The position numbers were made by a program, and so were the translations under genes. DNA of 57,373 nucleotides from an uncultured Lachnospiraceae bacterium (GTDB lineage: Bacteria > Bacillota > Clostridia > Lachnospirales > Lachnospiraceae), in assembly GCA_947629565.1 (NCBI GenBank), contig CANREG010000011.1:1-57373 (forward strand). The letters are read 5' to 3'. Below, in pieces: positions 9,618-17,961 of this stretch; the stretch's first letter is position 1; the number at the start of each line of letters is the position of its first letter. The notes under the pieces were generated by a model. It was not told where the DNA came from. It saw only the letters and a list, made by a program, of their open reading frames with translations, and did no database searches.

Positions 9618-10361
9618 CTAAACCTCCCAAACGGTTTCACAATTTGATAGTGATTTTTGAACACATAAAATCAAATATCCAAAAGATAATAAAATTACCC
9701 CAAGCCAAACCGGTTCAGCAACCCTATCGTAGACTATCTCATTTGCCACAGCTATCATCCAGATTACATTCCACACCGCACATAACACTGCGGATACATA
9801 TTCCAGCCCCTTCGACCTGTTGCATAGCATCCGAAAACAAATGCAGCAGGATACAAGGAACGGAATCAGAAAATCAACCGCCAGCCTGTATGCCGCAATC
9901 TGAACGGTATACAATGTAACCGCGAAAAAAACACTAACCATGACTATGTCCACAACCGCAAATAGTAAGATTCTTGCGGCACAGATATCCCTCAAAGAAT
10001 AATAGGCTGCCTTTTCAACTGCAATAGAAGAATATCTGCGGTTCTTCCAAATCTCCGGAATGATCAGGATTGCAAATACAGCAGAAAAATTCCCGATTAT
10101 CCGTTCCACATTTCCTTCCACTCCATTATCCACTAACAGATACCAGAGAAGCAGCAGTACAACACCCTGCAACACCCACCATTTTTTTTCAATATACCGG
10201 ACTTGTCCATATACAAATTCAAAATGGGACATCCGGTTCTCCCCCTGCCTTGACATTATATCCTTACACCCGGCAACCACCTTTTGAACAGAAGTTTCCC
10301 GCACATAATAATCTTGTATCTGTTGCTTATACTTTTTGATTTTGTTATGATACTGTGCCAT
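9618..10361 (-). CDS. Polytopic membrane protein in the sigma-factor/ABC operon
   Basis: 247 residues with a soluble N-terminus of about 60 residues and six probable membrane segments from about 62 to 235. I do not recognise a named family. GGAGGTGA lies seven bases before the ATG. The position directly after the ECF sigma gene is where an anti-sigma factor often sits, and the soluble N-terminus could hold the sigma factor. Equally it could be an accessory subunit of the ABC exporter encoded downstream. Neither role is shown by a motif. Confidence 0.75.
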   Translation of the reverse strand: MAQYHNKIKKYKQQIQDYYVRETSVQKVVAGCKDIMSRQGENRMSHFEFVYGQVRYIEKKWWVLQGVVLLLLWYLLVDNGVEGNVERIIGNFSAVFAILIIPEIWKNRRYSSIAVEKAAYYSLRDICAARILLFAVVDIVMVSVFFAVTLYTVQIAAYRLAVDFLIPFLVSCCICFRMLCNRSKGLEYVSAVLCAVWNVIWMIAVANEIVYDRVAEPVWLGVILLSFGYLILCVQKSLSNCETVWEV

Positions 10362-10419
10362 TCTGTTTCACCTCCATTTTTATCTTTGAAAAAAACTTTT
10401 TCCATTCCCAATTCACCAT
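10345..10419 (-). CDS. 24-codon mini-ORF resembling the permease N-terminus
   Basis: In the gap between the sigma factor and the membrane protein, an ATG at 10417-10419 opens a short reading, MVNWEWKKFFSKIKMEV and a few more residues, ending in TAA inside the next gene (16-base overlap). The segment WEWKKFFSK copies the amphipathic starts of both permeases in this operon (FEWKKFFSK, ELKKFFSKK). It is either the remnant of a third permease copy or a translated coupling/leader peptide. The only ribosome binding site is a weak GGGAG. The similarity is directly visible; translation is not proven. Confidence 0.45.
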   Translation of the reverse strand: MVNWEWKKFFSKIKMEVKQNGTVS

Positions 10420-10423
10420 CTGC

Positions 10424-10930
10424 CTATTTCTCCCAATATTCCAACAATATTTTTCTTGCTTCCTTTATGCGGTATTTGACAAGAGGCAAACTGATTTCTA
10501 ATAAATCCGCTATCTCCCTCTGCTTCAATTTTTGAAAGAAAAATAAAATGGCCGTTTCCTTCAAAGTCTCCGGAAGTCCGTCGACAGCCCGCTCGATATC
10601 CAACCTAAGTTCGGTATCTTTGATATTTTCTTCCACTCTCTCTGCCATATCACCCAGAAGCAGTTCTTTTTTCCTTTTGCAATAATTCTTAATACAATTC
10701 CCGGCAATACGATACAAATAGTTCTTTACCTTTCCCTGCTCCGTATATCTGTCTACCGATTCAAAAAATCGTAAAAATGTTTCCTGCGTCATATCCTCTG
10801 CAAGCTGCCGGTCCCGAATATGTAAAAAACAATACTGGTATATATCGGAATAATATTTTTTTACAAAATCTTCTCCTGCTCTTTGATTTCTGTGTTTTAT
10901 TTTTTCTACCAGTACAATATCCAAATTCAC
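10424..10930 (-). CDS. ECF-type RNA polymerase sigma factor
   Basis: 168 residues. Region 2 lies at about 15-85 with the usual core-binding and -10 recognition patterns (FVKKYYSDIYQYCFLHIRD, AEDMTQETFLRFFESVDRY), and region 4 at about 110-165 with a helix-turn-helix around LKQREIADLLEISLPLVKYR. It would direct polymerase to a small regulon, probably including this operon. The start is GTG with AGAGGA seven bases upstream. An AGTTGT/ACAACT inverted repeat lies upstream at 10984-11007. It is the first gene of the operon with the ABC exporter. Confidence 0.92.
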   Translation of the reverse strand: MNLDIVLVEKIKHRNQRAGEDFVKKYYSDIYQYCFLHIRDRQLAEDMTQETFLRFFESVDRYTEQGKVKNYLYRIAGNCIKNYCKRKKELLLGDMAERVEENIKDTELRLDIERAVDGLPETLKETAILFFFQKLKQREIADLLEISLPLVKYRIKEARKILLEYWEK

Positions 10931-11075
10931 TTATAGTCCTCTTTTCTGATGCATATATAAGTTCTGCTTTTCCCATTTCTTACAGTTGTCTATATATAAT
11001 AACAACTAACACATTCAAAAAGATAGTCAAAAATATAATTTTTGTAAAAGCTGCGCATTGAAACCGGCAAATTAG

Positions 11076-11195
11076 AAAAATGTGCAAATAACGCTAAAAA
11101 AAGCACCTAAAATGGTGCAAACAATTCTCAAAAAAACATATAAAATGGTGCAAATAATATGTAAAATAACTTGATAAATGGTGTATATTATATTA
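11076..11195 (+). repeat. Four degenerate 33-bp direct repeats before the DUF4143 ATPase
   Basis: A core AAAATGGTGCAAATAAT recurs with a 33-bp period: complete at 11109 and 11142, weaker at about 11076 (one base shorter) and at about 11175. An A-rich stretch fills each unit. A TTGATA/TAAAAT promoter pair with 17-base spacing overlaps the last unit and points to the ATPase. Three helical turns per unit would place a bound protein on one face, as in an operator or replication-type iteron array. Confidence 0.5.
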
Positions 11196-11228
11196 AAATA
11201 CACTTATCAGGCGTATGGAGGTTTGTCT

Positions 11229-12614
11229 ATGGAGCGAATTGCTTTACAAAATCTGATAGATTGGAACAACAATGAGCGCAAAAAGCCGTTGATTGTCTGG
11301 GGCGCAAGACAGGTCGGGAAAACCTATCTCGTGAAGGATATTTTTGCCGAAACCTATTATAAGAATCATTACATTTATATTGATTGTAAAATTGAAGATG
11401 AAATCCGCACATTTTGTTCCGGGACTGCAAATGCAACAAAAATCATTGAATATATTTCTCTGCGGAAAGGAAAACAGATAAATGAAAAAACGCTCCTGAT
11501 TTTTGATGAAGTGCAGGAATGTCCCAACATCATATCTTCACTGAAATACTTTTGTCAGGATTACAGACAAATTCCCGTCATTGCCACCGGCTCTATGGTG
11601 CGTATCAAACTCCAGAGAGAAACCCGCAAGCCGGGTTCAGGGAATAACGATAAATTTTTATTCCCCGTAGGGAAAATCAATCAAATAACCGTTTATCCCA
11701 TGACATTTGACGAATTTCTGATGAACAGCAATGAGATGCTTTACAATGCCGTCAAAAAAGCATACGACAACAAACAACCGTTGGAAAGTCAAGTTCACGA
11801 ATTGGCGCTGGAGCAGGTGTACAAATATCTGCTGGTCGGCGGTATGCCCGAAGCGGTAGAGATTTATATTGATGAGGAAAATCTGCTCGAAGCAAGAGAA
11901 ATTCTTACAGTATTATATGATAATTACCTCTCTGATATGGATTTATATCAGGCAAGCCAGAAAGCGGTTCTGCGCTCCCGCACTCTGTTTCAGAATATCT
12001 ACAAAGAACTAAATAAAGAGTCCAAAAACTTTTCGCCGGGACTCATTGAAAAGAGAAGCAAAACAAGAGACTTTGCCACCTCCATTCAATGGCTCACCAT
12101 GGCGCATGTTATCAATCAATCCTTTGGACTAAAAGAACATATTACGCTGCCATTGATGCCGGATAGCGAAAGCACCTTCCGCCTGTTTTTAGGCGACATA
12201 GGAATGTTTTCCTATCAAAGCGGCATCAATGCAGCCTCGTTTATTTCAAGTGAAAGAGAAAATACTTTATCCGGCATTTTCTTTGAAAACTTTGTGGCTA
12301 ATGAACTGATTGCAAAGGGACACAAGCTGTTCTATTGGCGCGGCAAAGCCTATGCAGAACTGGAGTTTATTGTGGAATCGAATAATAAGCTCTATCCGAT
12401 TGACGTCAAAAAGGGCAGGGGAACGCTCAATTCTCTTGAAAAATTTTCAAACCACAATCAGTTTGAATGTGCCATTAAGGTTTCCAAAAACAATTACAGC
12501 TACGATTCAAAACAAAAGCTGCTCACCATTCCGTTTTACTTTATGCCCTTTGTCGCAGCGGACCTTGCAGCCCCTAATGGAAATATTTTTTTTGCACGAA
12601 ATACGAATTTCTAA
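11229..12614 (+). CDS. DUF4143 ATPase (AAA_14 type)
   Basis: 461 residues. An AAA_14 nucleotide-binding part starts at the N-terminus with Walker A GARQVGKT and a Walker B segment LLIFDEVQECP, followed by an ATGS sensor motif. The C-terminal DUF4143 part contains the FENFVANELIAKG and EFIVE...IDVKKG patterns of a PD-(D/E)XK-like nuclease fold. Such proteins are frequent in anaerobes and archaea; their role is unknown. GGAGG lies seven bases before the ATG at 11229; a longer reading adds 17 unlikely residues. It is the only plus-strand gene in the AT-rich island and converges with the sortase remnant. Confidence 0.9.
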   Translation: MERIALQNLIDWNNNERKKPLIVWGARQVGKTYLVKDIFAETYYKNHYIYIDCKIEDEIRTFCSGTANATKIIEYISLRKGKQINEKTLLIFDEVQECPNIISSLKYFCQDYRQIPVIATGSMVRIKLQRETRKPGSGNNDKFLFPVGKINQITVYPMTFDEFLMNSNEMLYNAVKKAYDNKQPLESQVHELALEQVYKYLLVGGMPEAVEIYIDEENLLEAREILTVLYDNYLSDMDLYQASQKAVLRSRTLFQNIYKELNKESKNFSPGLIEKRSKTRDFATSIQWLTMAHVINQSFGLKEHITLPLMPDSESTFRLFLGDIGMFSYQSGINAASFISSERENTLSGIFFENFVANELIAKGHKLFYWRGKAYAELEFIVESNNKLYPIDVKKGRGTLNSLEKFSNHNQFECAIKVSKNNYSYDSKQKLLTIPFYFMPFVAADLAAPNGNIFFARNTNF

Positions 12615-12651
12615 TTTTTCTTCTTTTTCTTTTTTCTTTTTGTTTTCTTTA

Positions 12652-13116
12652 TTATATTTCTTTTAATATTTCTTTTTTCTTTTTCTTCTTTAGACTGCCG
12701 AACATACTTCCTGCAATCATGCGATGGCCATACAGTACCGTATTGGCGTCGGTAAACTTCTTATTGTTATGTTTGTTCATGAAAATAGCTCCAGCCTCTT
12801 GATAATTTCCTCTCCAATCTTTCTTCAAATAGGTCTGGTTACTTTTGCCCCGTACAATCGGATAGTTGATGCGAGACGGTTCCTCAAACCGTATCCAGCC
12901 TACCACATCGGGATTTATCCGCCGTAGGGCGTCCCAGTCAAAGTCCTCATCGGATTCTTCATACTGTGTAAGGTCTTGCTCCATATCCCGAATGAACAAT
13001 TCTTTTTTGACTTCTGTTCCACCCAAGTAGGCGACAATCCCAATGAAAATCATCATCAGCAGTCCCAACAAGGCAGAAATTCCGTTTTGTTTCTTTTTCT
13101 TTTTTGCTGTTTTCAC
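12652..13116 (-). pseudogene. Class B sortase, C-terminally truncated
   Basis: 154 residues against about 230-250 for class B sortases. An N-terminal signal-anchor (GLLMMIFIGIVAYLGG, about 17-32) is followed by the early catalytic-domain pattern VVGWIRFEEPSRINYPIVRG and NTVLYGHRM, which holds the catalytic histidine. The reading then degenerates at GSLKKKKKKEILKEI and stops. The catalytic cysteine (TLSTC-type) and arginine are absent, so it should be inactive as a transpeptidase. The break coincides with a 90-base polypurine tract (minus strand) that runs to the stop of the convergent ATPase gene. The start is GTG after AAAGGAG. Confidence 0.75.
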
Positions 13117-13191
13117 GGGGTTTGTCTCCTTTCCTTTCTATTATACTGCAAATTTTATTCTTTGCAAATAGGCTCTTTGTCAAAAACTCGG

Positions 13192-13229
13192 AAAAAAAAG
13201 AAACCCTGTCGGGGGTATCCCCGACAGGG
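13192..13229 (-). terminator. Intrinsic terminator after the secreted-protein gene
   Basis: A perfect 11-bp stem CCCTGTCGGGG/CCCCGACAGGG (13204-13214 and 13219-13229) with a four-base loop is followed on the minus strand by a T-rich run. It lies six bases after the stop of the gene at 13236. Confidence 0.85.
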
Positions 13230-13235
13230 CTATTA

Positions 13236-13835
13236 TTACTTATACTTTTGCCAATTTGCAGTTTCCCAGACATCATTTCCGACATAAATATTAGCATGAC
13301 ATTTTGGTCTGTTTGCAACAAATGCCTCTCTGTCTCCAGAGATAAACTTTACTGCCCCACAACTACATTCAGCATACTGAGCTGTAGTTGATATACAATG
13401 ATTGTCTTCCCAGAATCTCTTCTCATATACATTTTTGAAGTCATGGCCTTTGTGTCCTGATACAAATTTGAGTTTCTGCTTTTTCCCTTTGTAGCTTACT
13501 GTTAGAGTAAAGTTTTTCTGCATATGTTTATATTTAATTATACCTTTCTTTACCGTTGCTACTTTCTTATTACTGACTTTATATTTTGCTTTCTTTGTTA
13601 CATTTACATTGTTGTAATAGACTGTAAGATAATATGTGTTTCCATTGGTACTTATGTCATTCAAAACACAAGTTTTCTTTCCACTTTTATTTTGTGTTTC
13701 ATGAAAACCATAATCTGTCATTACCATTAGTACATTCTTTTTCTTGCTCTTTGCCTGTGCTGATGTGCCTACCATTAGACCTACTGCGAGTACCATAATC
13801 ATTGCGATAAGTGTTCTTTTCATTACTGATTTCAT
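13236..13835 (-). CDS. Secreted protein with Ig-like segment and Cys-rich tail
   Basis: 199 residues from the chosen ATG. A signal peptide is clear: basic start, hydrophobic core LIAMIMVLAVGLMVG, and a likely cut after SAQA. The mature part has a Big_2-like pattern (YKVSNKKVATVKKGII, then a lysine-rich strand region) and a C-terminal half with cysteines in AECSCGAVKF and NRPKCHA plus several histidines, suggesting metal binding. The family is not known to me. GGAGGG lies six bases before the ATG. It ends at a strong terminator and sits between a small membrane protein and the sortase remnant; no sorting signal is visible. Confidence 0.78.
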   Translation of the reverse strand: MKSVMKRTLIAMIMVLAVGLMVGTSAQAKSKKKNVLMVMTDYGFHETQNKSGKKTCVLNDISTNGNTYYLTVYYNNVNVTKKAKYKVSNKKVATVKKGIIKYKHMQKNFTLTVSYKGKKQKLKFVSGHKGHDFKNVYEKRFWEDNHCISTTAQYAECSCGAVKFISGDREAFVANRPKCHANIYVGNDVWETANWQKYK

Positions 13836-13904
13836 AGCAATCCCTCCATTCATAAATACTTTATTGATAAGTTAATTTTTTTTTCATAAATAAAACGGGG
13901 TATG

Positions 13905-13946
13905 GGGTTTGGCCCCAAAAACAAGCTGTCCTCGATGTAATCGAGC
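13905..13946 (-). other. Two short hairpins between the small membrane protein and the secreted protein
   Basis: CTCGAT/ATCGAG (13932-13937, 13941-13946) and GGGG/CCCC (13905-13908, 13914-13917) lie downstream of the stop at 13967 on the minus strand, followed by a T-rich stretch. They may terminate the Clp-FtsH operon or be part of the secreted gene's leader. Confidence 0.35.
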
Positions 13947-13966
13947 CCCCATTGGCTTTAGTATAC

Positions 13967-14206
13967 TTACCACCAGTGCTTTGTCGCACTTCTATAATAA
14001 CAACTGTTTGCAGCGTCAACCCAGCCGTTGCAAATCTCTTTTGCAACATAGAAGGATAATGCTACTACCACTGCTAACAAGCCCAGGGATACAACCAAAC
14101 CGACTTTCAAAGCAATAATCACAACTTTCAAAGCCTTTTCACCTGTGTTTAATGTAGACCATTTGCTGCTATTTACTTTTGCGATTTTACGAAATACCTC
14201 TAACAT
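13967..14206 (-). CDS. Small membrane protein of the Clp-FtsH/RNase H cluster
   Basis: 79 residues (82 if the GTG three codons earlier is used). The N-terminus is soluble and basic, one long hydrophobic segment spans about 30-57 (VVIIALKVGLVVSLGLLAVV and onward), and a short tail contains a cysteine pair and ends in aromatic residues. No family is recognised. It follows the 1203-residue AAA protein by about 60 bases on the same strand, so it is probably in the same operon. It could serve as membrane anchor, substrate or toxin-like effector for the FtsH-type protease; this is inference from position only. AGGGTGAG before the ATG leaves the exact start open. Confidence 0.6.
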   Translation of the reverse strand: MLEVFRKIAKVNSSKWSTLNTGEKALKVVIIALKVGLVVSLGLLAVVVALSFYVAKEICNGWVDAANSCYYRSATKHWW

Positions 14207-14269
14207 TGTACTCACCCTTTCTTTGATATTATCTTGTATTTCTATGAATCTCCAGAGGACTTTTCCTTC

Positions 14270-17200
14270 TTACTCCTCTGCTTTCATCATTTTTTCAAAT
14301 TGCTCTCCTGTCAACCAGCTCTCCCGCATCAAGACAGGCACAATCTTTTGGATTTTATCTTTTCCCTCTTCAATCATTTTTATTGCGTTTTTCATCTCAT
14401 CATTCAGGATTTCATTGACTCTACCCACATATTTTTCAGCCAGCGCTGACTGCAATATCTCGTCCCTGCTGAGGGCAATTAACTGATTGTCTTCCATTCC
14501 ATATGCGCACACGATCTGAAATGCCCAATAGGTAGCACACTGCAAATCACTTCTTGCCCCTGTGTTGAGTGATTGCGCCTTGCCATAGAACACTTCCTCC
14601 GCTGCTCTTCCAGCCAAAAAAATTCTGATTTTTGCAAGAAGTTGTTCTTTCGTCGAGTATGTAACATTCTCGGACACAGGCAATCCCGTATACCCTCCGA
14701 AATTTCCCCTGGACTCAATCGTGATATACGTAGGCTTACCTATTCCGCTAATATAGGTCACATACGCATGCCCGAGTTCGTGGACAGCTGTCGACTCGCA
14801 GGTTTCCTCTGTATGCTCTCTCTTTTCACCATGATTGTATTCCTCAAGAGCAGTTATCAAATCCGCATCCTCCATCACCCGTAACTGTCTTGCAGCATTA
14901 CGGAATGCGATTTCAAACACATTCTGAAGAATTGCAAGGCTCTGCCCCGGCGTCCTCTTTGCGATATGGTTCACTGTCTCTTCCGAAACAGTCGTAATCT
15001 TCTTATCATCAAGCATCTTACGAATATATTTTCCGCGTTCGCTTTCTTTCGGAATGTCCACACGAATCTTATTGTCAAATCGCCTGAGCAGCGCCTCATC
15101 CAGCAGAGCAATCCCACCGCTTTCCCTGTCGACTCCATAGTTTGTAGCTGCCAGAACAAAAACCGGCTTATTGCTTCCAGTATCATAAAAACCGTCCATC
15201 TGTTCCAACAGGGCGTTCAGCATACTTTCTGTTGAAGCAGTAAATGACGAACCGGTTCTCGCCTTGCCGATTGCATCAATTTCATCAATGAATATAATGG
15301 ACGGTGCATATTTCTTCGCCCTTACAAATAACTGCTTGATAGCAAATATACCCTTGCTTACAAACTCTGCGGCGCTAGTCGGGAAAAAGGTCGCATCTGA
15401 TTCGCCTGCCATGGCTCTGGCAAGCATCGTCTTTCCGGTTCCCGGGGAGCCATAGAGAAGAATCCCTTTTGGCGGCTTAGCACCGTTCAAGCGAAACTTT
15501 CTCGGGTTCTTCAAATACTGCACAAAGTACCTAAGTTCATCCTTTGCTTTTTCTGCCCCGATGACATCATCAAATTTGGTATCCGGTCGTTCTTTCTCAG
15601 CCAGAAGCGAAGACTTATCCTCAGCCTCCACTGCCCTTTCCAGTTTAAAATCACAAAAAACAACTTTTCCTGTATTGGTTTTTTCATCAAATTCCTGTCG
15701 GGTTTCATATGTCAAAACCTGACTCTTCGCTGTCAATGTGTTCATTACCTGACAGCAGCATATGTTCTTATAAATCTGCTCCAACTGGCTGGTAAGGCAT
15801 TGCACATCTATCAATCCTCTGGCGCCTTTTTCCATAAGAATTTTCTTTTCTTTCGACGTATATTCACGTGCACGTCCTCCGTTCAAAATATACACAGGAA
15901 TTTCTTTATTTTCCTCTCGAAGTTTCAAAAAGACTTTTCGGCCAATCGTTTCGGCATCTGCAAAATTCAACTCTTTTTCCACATTTTTAAGACCATATGT
16001 ATAATCAATAACTGCAAAAAGGACGTTCTTCTCTCCGTTGATTATTTTCATATACTCTTCGAAATCTGTAGTCGTTTCCACAGATACATTATTTTCTTCC
16101 AACTGTTTAATTGGCTTATGTTTCACCGTTCCAAAAACAGGAATTACGCAGTCCCGCTCTCCCAGATAAAAGTCCCTGATTTCTTCTTTGGTTCCGTCAA
16201 GATTGCATTTCCAGTCGATTTTTTTCCCCGTACCGTTTTCATCTAATATCTGCTTATCCTCCAACAGTCCCAAAAACTTATGCAATTCCCTGCTGATTAA
16301 CTTATCTGCGCTTTGGGAAGCATTTCTGGCATCTGCGCTTCCGCCCATGGAATATAATATGGTTTTGGCAATGTATTCCATTCCCTGCTTATGCTTCAAC
16401 GTATAGCCGTAATTTTTCTTCAGGGCCTTGAAACATTTTTTAATATCAGCCTGCACCAGTTCAAGAATTGCATCTGCTCTTAAATGATTTAGCATGATAA
16501 CCGTATAAGAAGACAGCCTTGAAAGTATTTCCGGAGGAAAATAAGGCTTCCCCATGTCATTTGTATCCTTTTTAAGCGCATCAATCACCACTTTATCCGG
16601 AAGCAGAGTTAGATTTTCATCCTGTGCATTATCATAAAGCTGTCTGCCTGCATTGGTCGTAAAGAAAATAATAGTATCCTTGAACGCTACCTTTCCTCCC
16701 TTTTCTTTATCTTCGCAGAACCCGGCATCTAAAATCTGTAAAAACACTTTTATAACATTGGCATGTGCTTTTTCTATTTCATCAAACAAAAGCACACATT
16801 TTGGATTTTCAAGCACAAACTGGGTAAGCTTGCCTGGGGTGGGACCCCCCTGCCATGACTTGTTAAAACCAAGCAATTCTTCTATGCGTTCATGAAAAAC
16901 ATATTCTGACATATCAAACCGTTTAAAAGGTAACTGCAATTTGGCAGCAAACTGCTGCGCCATAAAAGTCTTTCCCACGCCCGGAGGTCCTGCCAGAAAA
17001 TATACATTTCTCGGTCTGGTTCTGTATGGCGATGTATGCGCCTTCCATTCTGCATTGAAATAGGCTTCACTGAGTTTCTCAATAGCCGCATCCTGTCCAA
17101 AAATCCGTTGCTTCAGTTCCGTTTCAATAGCTCCGGTCTGCATATAAATCTGATTAAAGGAAAGTTTCTCTTCCTTAATCCAATCCTCGCTTAATTCCGG

Positions 17201-17881
17201 CTCCGGGTATTCCATCAGCATCAAGTTTACAAATCCGTTAACGGCATCTGTCTTATATCCTAAAACATTGTCTGCCTTTTGGTCCCGGTAAATAGCCGTT
17301 AATTTGACTAGATTAACATCCCGTTCACAGCGATACAACTGTTCCCTCAGTTTTTTAGCGGCAATCTTTTTTTCAGTTTGTTCGAATGAATTTTTGATAA
17401 TCCTCCTATATTCATCCATATCTTTTGCCCATTTCCAATATCCTGCTGGTGCAACGGGCTTTATATCTTCAGAGATAAACTTTTCATATTCATTATCTTC
17501 TTCCTCCTCCTCTTCTTCCTCCTCTTCTTCCTCCTCTTCTTCCTCTTCTTCCAGCTTGTAAACTGACTCTGCCTTTTCCGAAACGGATTCATTAACGAAA
17601 GGCAAAAAGCCATCTTCCCGCCAAGTCGTAACCTTCAAATAATCGTCTGTACTCTCCCCCTGATACACCAAATTTCCTTTTCCCAGGTATTCTTCCGCTT
17701 CTTTTATGGCATACCGCAAGCTGCCGACTACATCTTGCGGCTCCTCCTCAAGCTCAGTCCAATATTTGAAGCTGATATAGGTTGCATGATGATACCCTTT
17801 TGTCTGCTCCTCACATTTCTTCCATTCATCAAAAATTCCTGTCGTTCTTCCAATTCGTACCGCATAAATAGATTTCTTCAA
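14270..17881 (-). CDS. Hybrid-binding-domain / Clp AAA+ / FtsH AAA+ / M41 protease fusion
   Basis: 1203 residues, with domains in this order. Residues 4-38: an RNase H1-type hybrid-binding (viroplasmin, Cauli_VI) domain, visible as YAVRIGRTTGIF, W20, C23, Q26 and ATYISF. Residues 111-128: eighteen glutamates. About 255-530: a Clp-type AAA+ module with Walker A GPPGVGKT at 298-305 and Walker B VLLFDE at 363-368. About 580-705: a receiver-like alpha/beta region. About 770-1000: an FtsH-type AAA+ module with GSPGTGKT at 811-818, FIDEID at 864-869 and RRFD near 936. About 1020-1195: an M41 zinc protease with HELGH at 1034-1038 and third ligand Asp1112. No membrane helix precedes the FtsH part, unlike true FtsH. 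The start is TTG after AGGAGG. The gene follows the RNase HI-like gene by 80 bases. I know of no named system with this architecture; function (unfolding and proteolysis near RNA:DNA hybrids) is inferred. Confidence 0.9.
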   Translation of the reverse strand: MKKSIYAVRIGRTTGIFDEWKKCEEQTKGYHHATYISFKYWTELEEEPQDVVGSLRYAIKEAEEYLGKGNLVYQGESTDDYLKVTTWREDGFLPFVNESVSEKAESVYKLEEEEEEEEEEEEEEEEEEDNEYEKFISEDIKPVAPAGYWKWAKDMDEYRRIIKNSFEQTEKKIAAKKLREQLYRCERDVNLVKLTAIYRDQKADNVLGYKTDAVNGFVNLMLMEYPEPELSEDWIKEEKLSFNQIYMQTGAIETELKQRIFGQDAAIEKLSEAYFNAEWKAHTSPYRTRPRNVYFLAGPPGVGKTFMAQQFAAKLQLPFKRFDMSEYVFHERIEELLGFNKSWQGGPTPGKLTQFVLENPKCVLLFDEIEKAHANVIKVFLQILDAGFCEDKEKGGKVAFKDTIIFFTTNAGRQLYDNAQDENLTLLPDKVVIDALKKDTNDMGKPYFPPEILSRLSSYTVIMLNHLRADAILELVQADIKKCFKALKKNYGYTLKHKQGMEYIAKTILYSMGGSADARNASQSADKLISRELHKFLGLLEDKQILDENGTGKKIDWKCNLDGTKEEIRDFYLGERDCVIPVFGTVKHKPIKQLEENNVSVETTTDFEEYMKIINGEKNVLFAVIDYTYGLKNVEKELNFADAETIGRKVFLKLREENKEIPVYILNGGRAREYTSKEKKILMEKGARGLIDVQCLTSQLEQIYKNICCCQVMNTLTAKSQVLTYETRQEFDEKTNTGKVVFCDFKLERAVEAEDKSSLLAEKERPDTKFDDVIGAEKAKDELRYFVQYLKNPRKFRLNGAKPPKGILLYGSPGTGKTMLARAMAGESDATFFPTSAAEFVSKGIFAIKQLFVRAKKYAPSIIFIDEIDAIGKARTGSSFTASTESMLNALLEQMDGFYDTGSNKPVFVLAATNYGVDRESGGIALLDEALLRRFDNKIRVDIPKESERGKYIRKMLDDKKITTVSEETVNHIAKRTPGQSLAILQNVFEIAFRNAARQLRVMEDADLITALEEYNHGEKREHTEETCESTAVHELGHAYVTYISGIGKPTYITIESRGNFGGYTGLPVSENVTYSTKEQLLAKIRIFLAGRAAEEVFYGKAQSLNTGARSDLQCATYWAFQIVCAYGMEDNQLIALSRDEILQSALAEKYVGRVNEILNDEMKNAIKMIEEGKDKIQKIVPVLMRESWLTGEQFEKMMKAEE

Positions 17882-17961
17882 CTGATTGTCCTCCTATAGC
17901 TTGCACCTCATGTGTTTCAAAAAACATTCATTAGTAAGATTATTTTCTGAATGCCCATATA

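Noticed and set aside
13905-13946. Possible small RNA from the two hairpins
   Set aside because: No promoter was seen; a terminator or leader role explains them more simply.
17304-17561. Plus-strand reading ending in a serine run
   Set aside because: Antisense shadow of the glutamate run in the AAA fusion gene.
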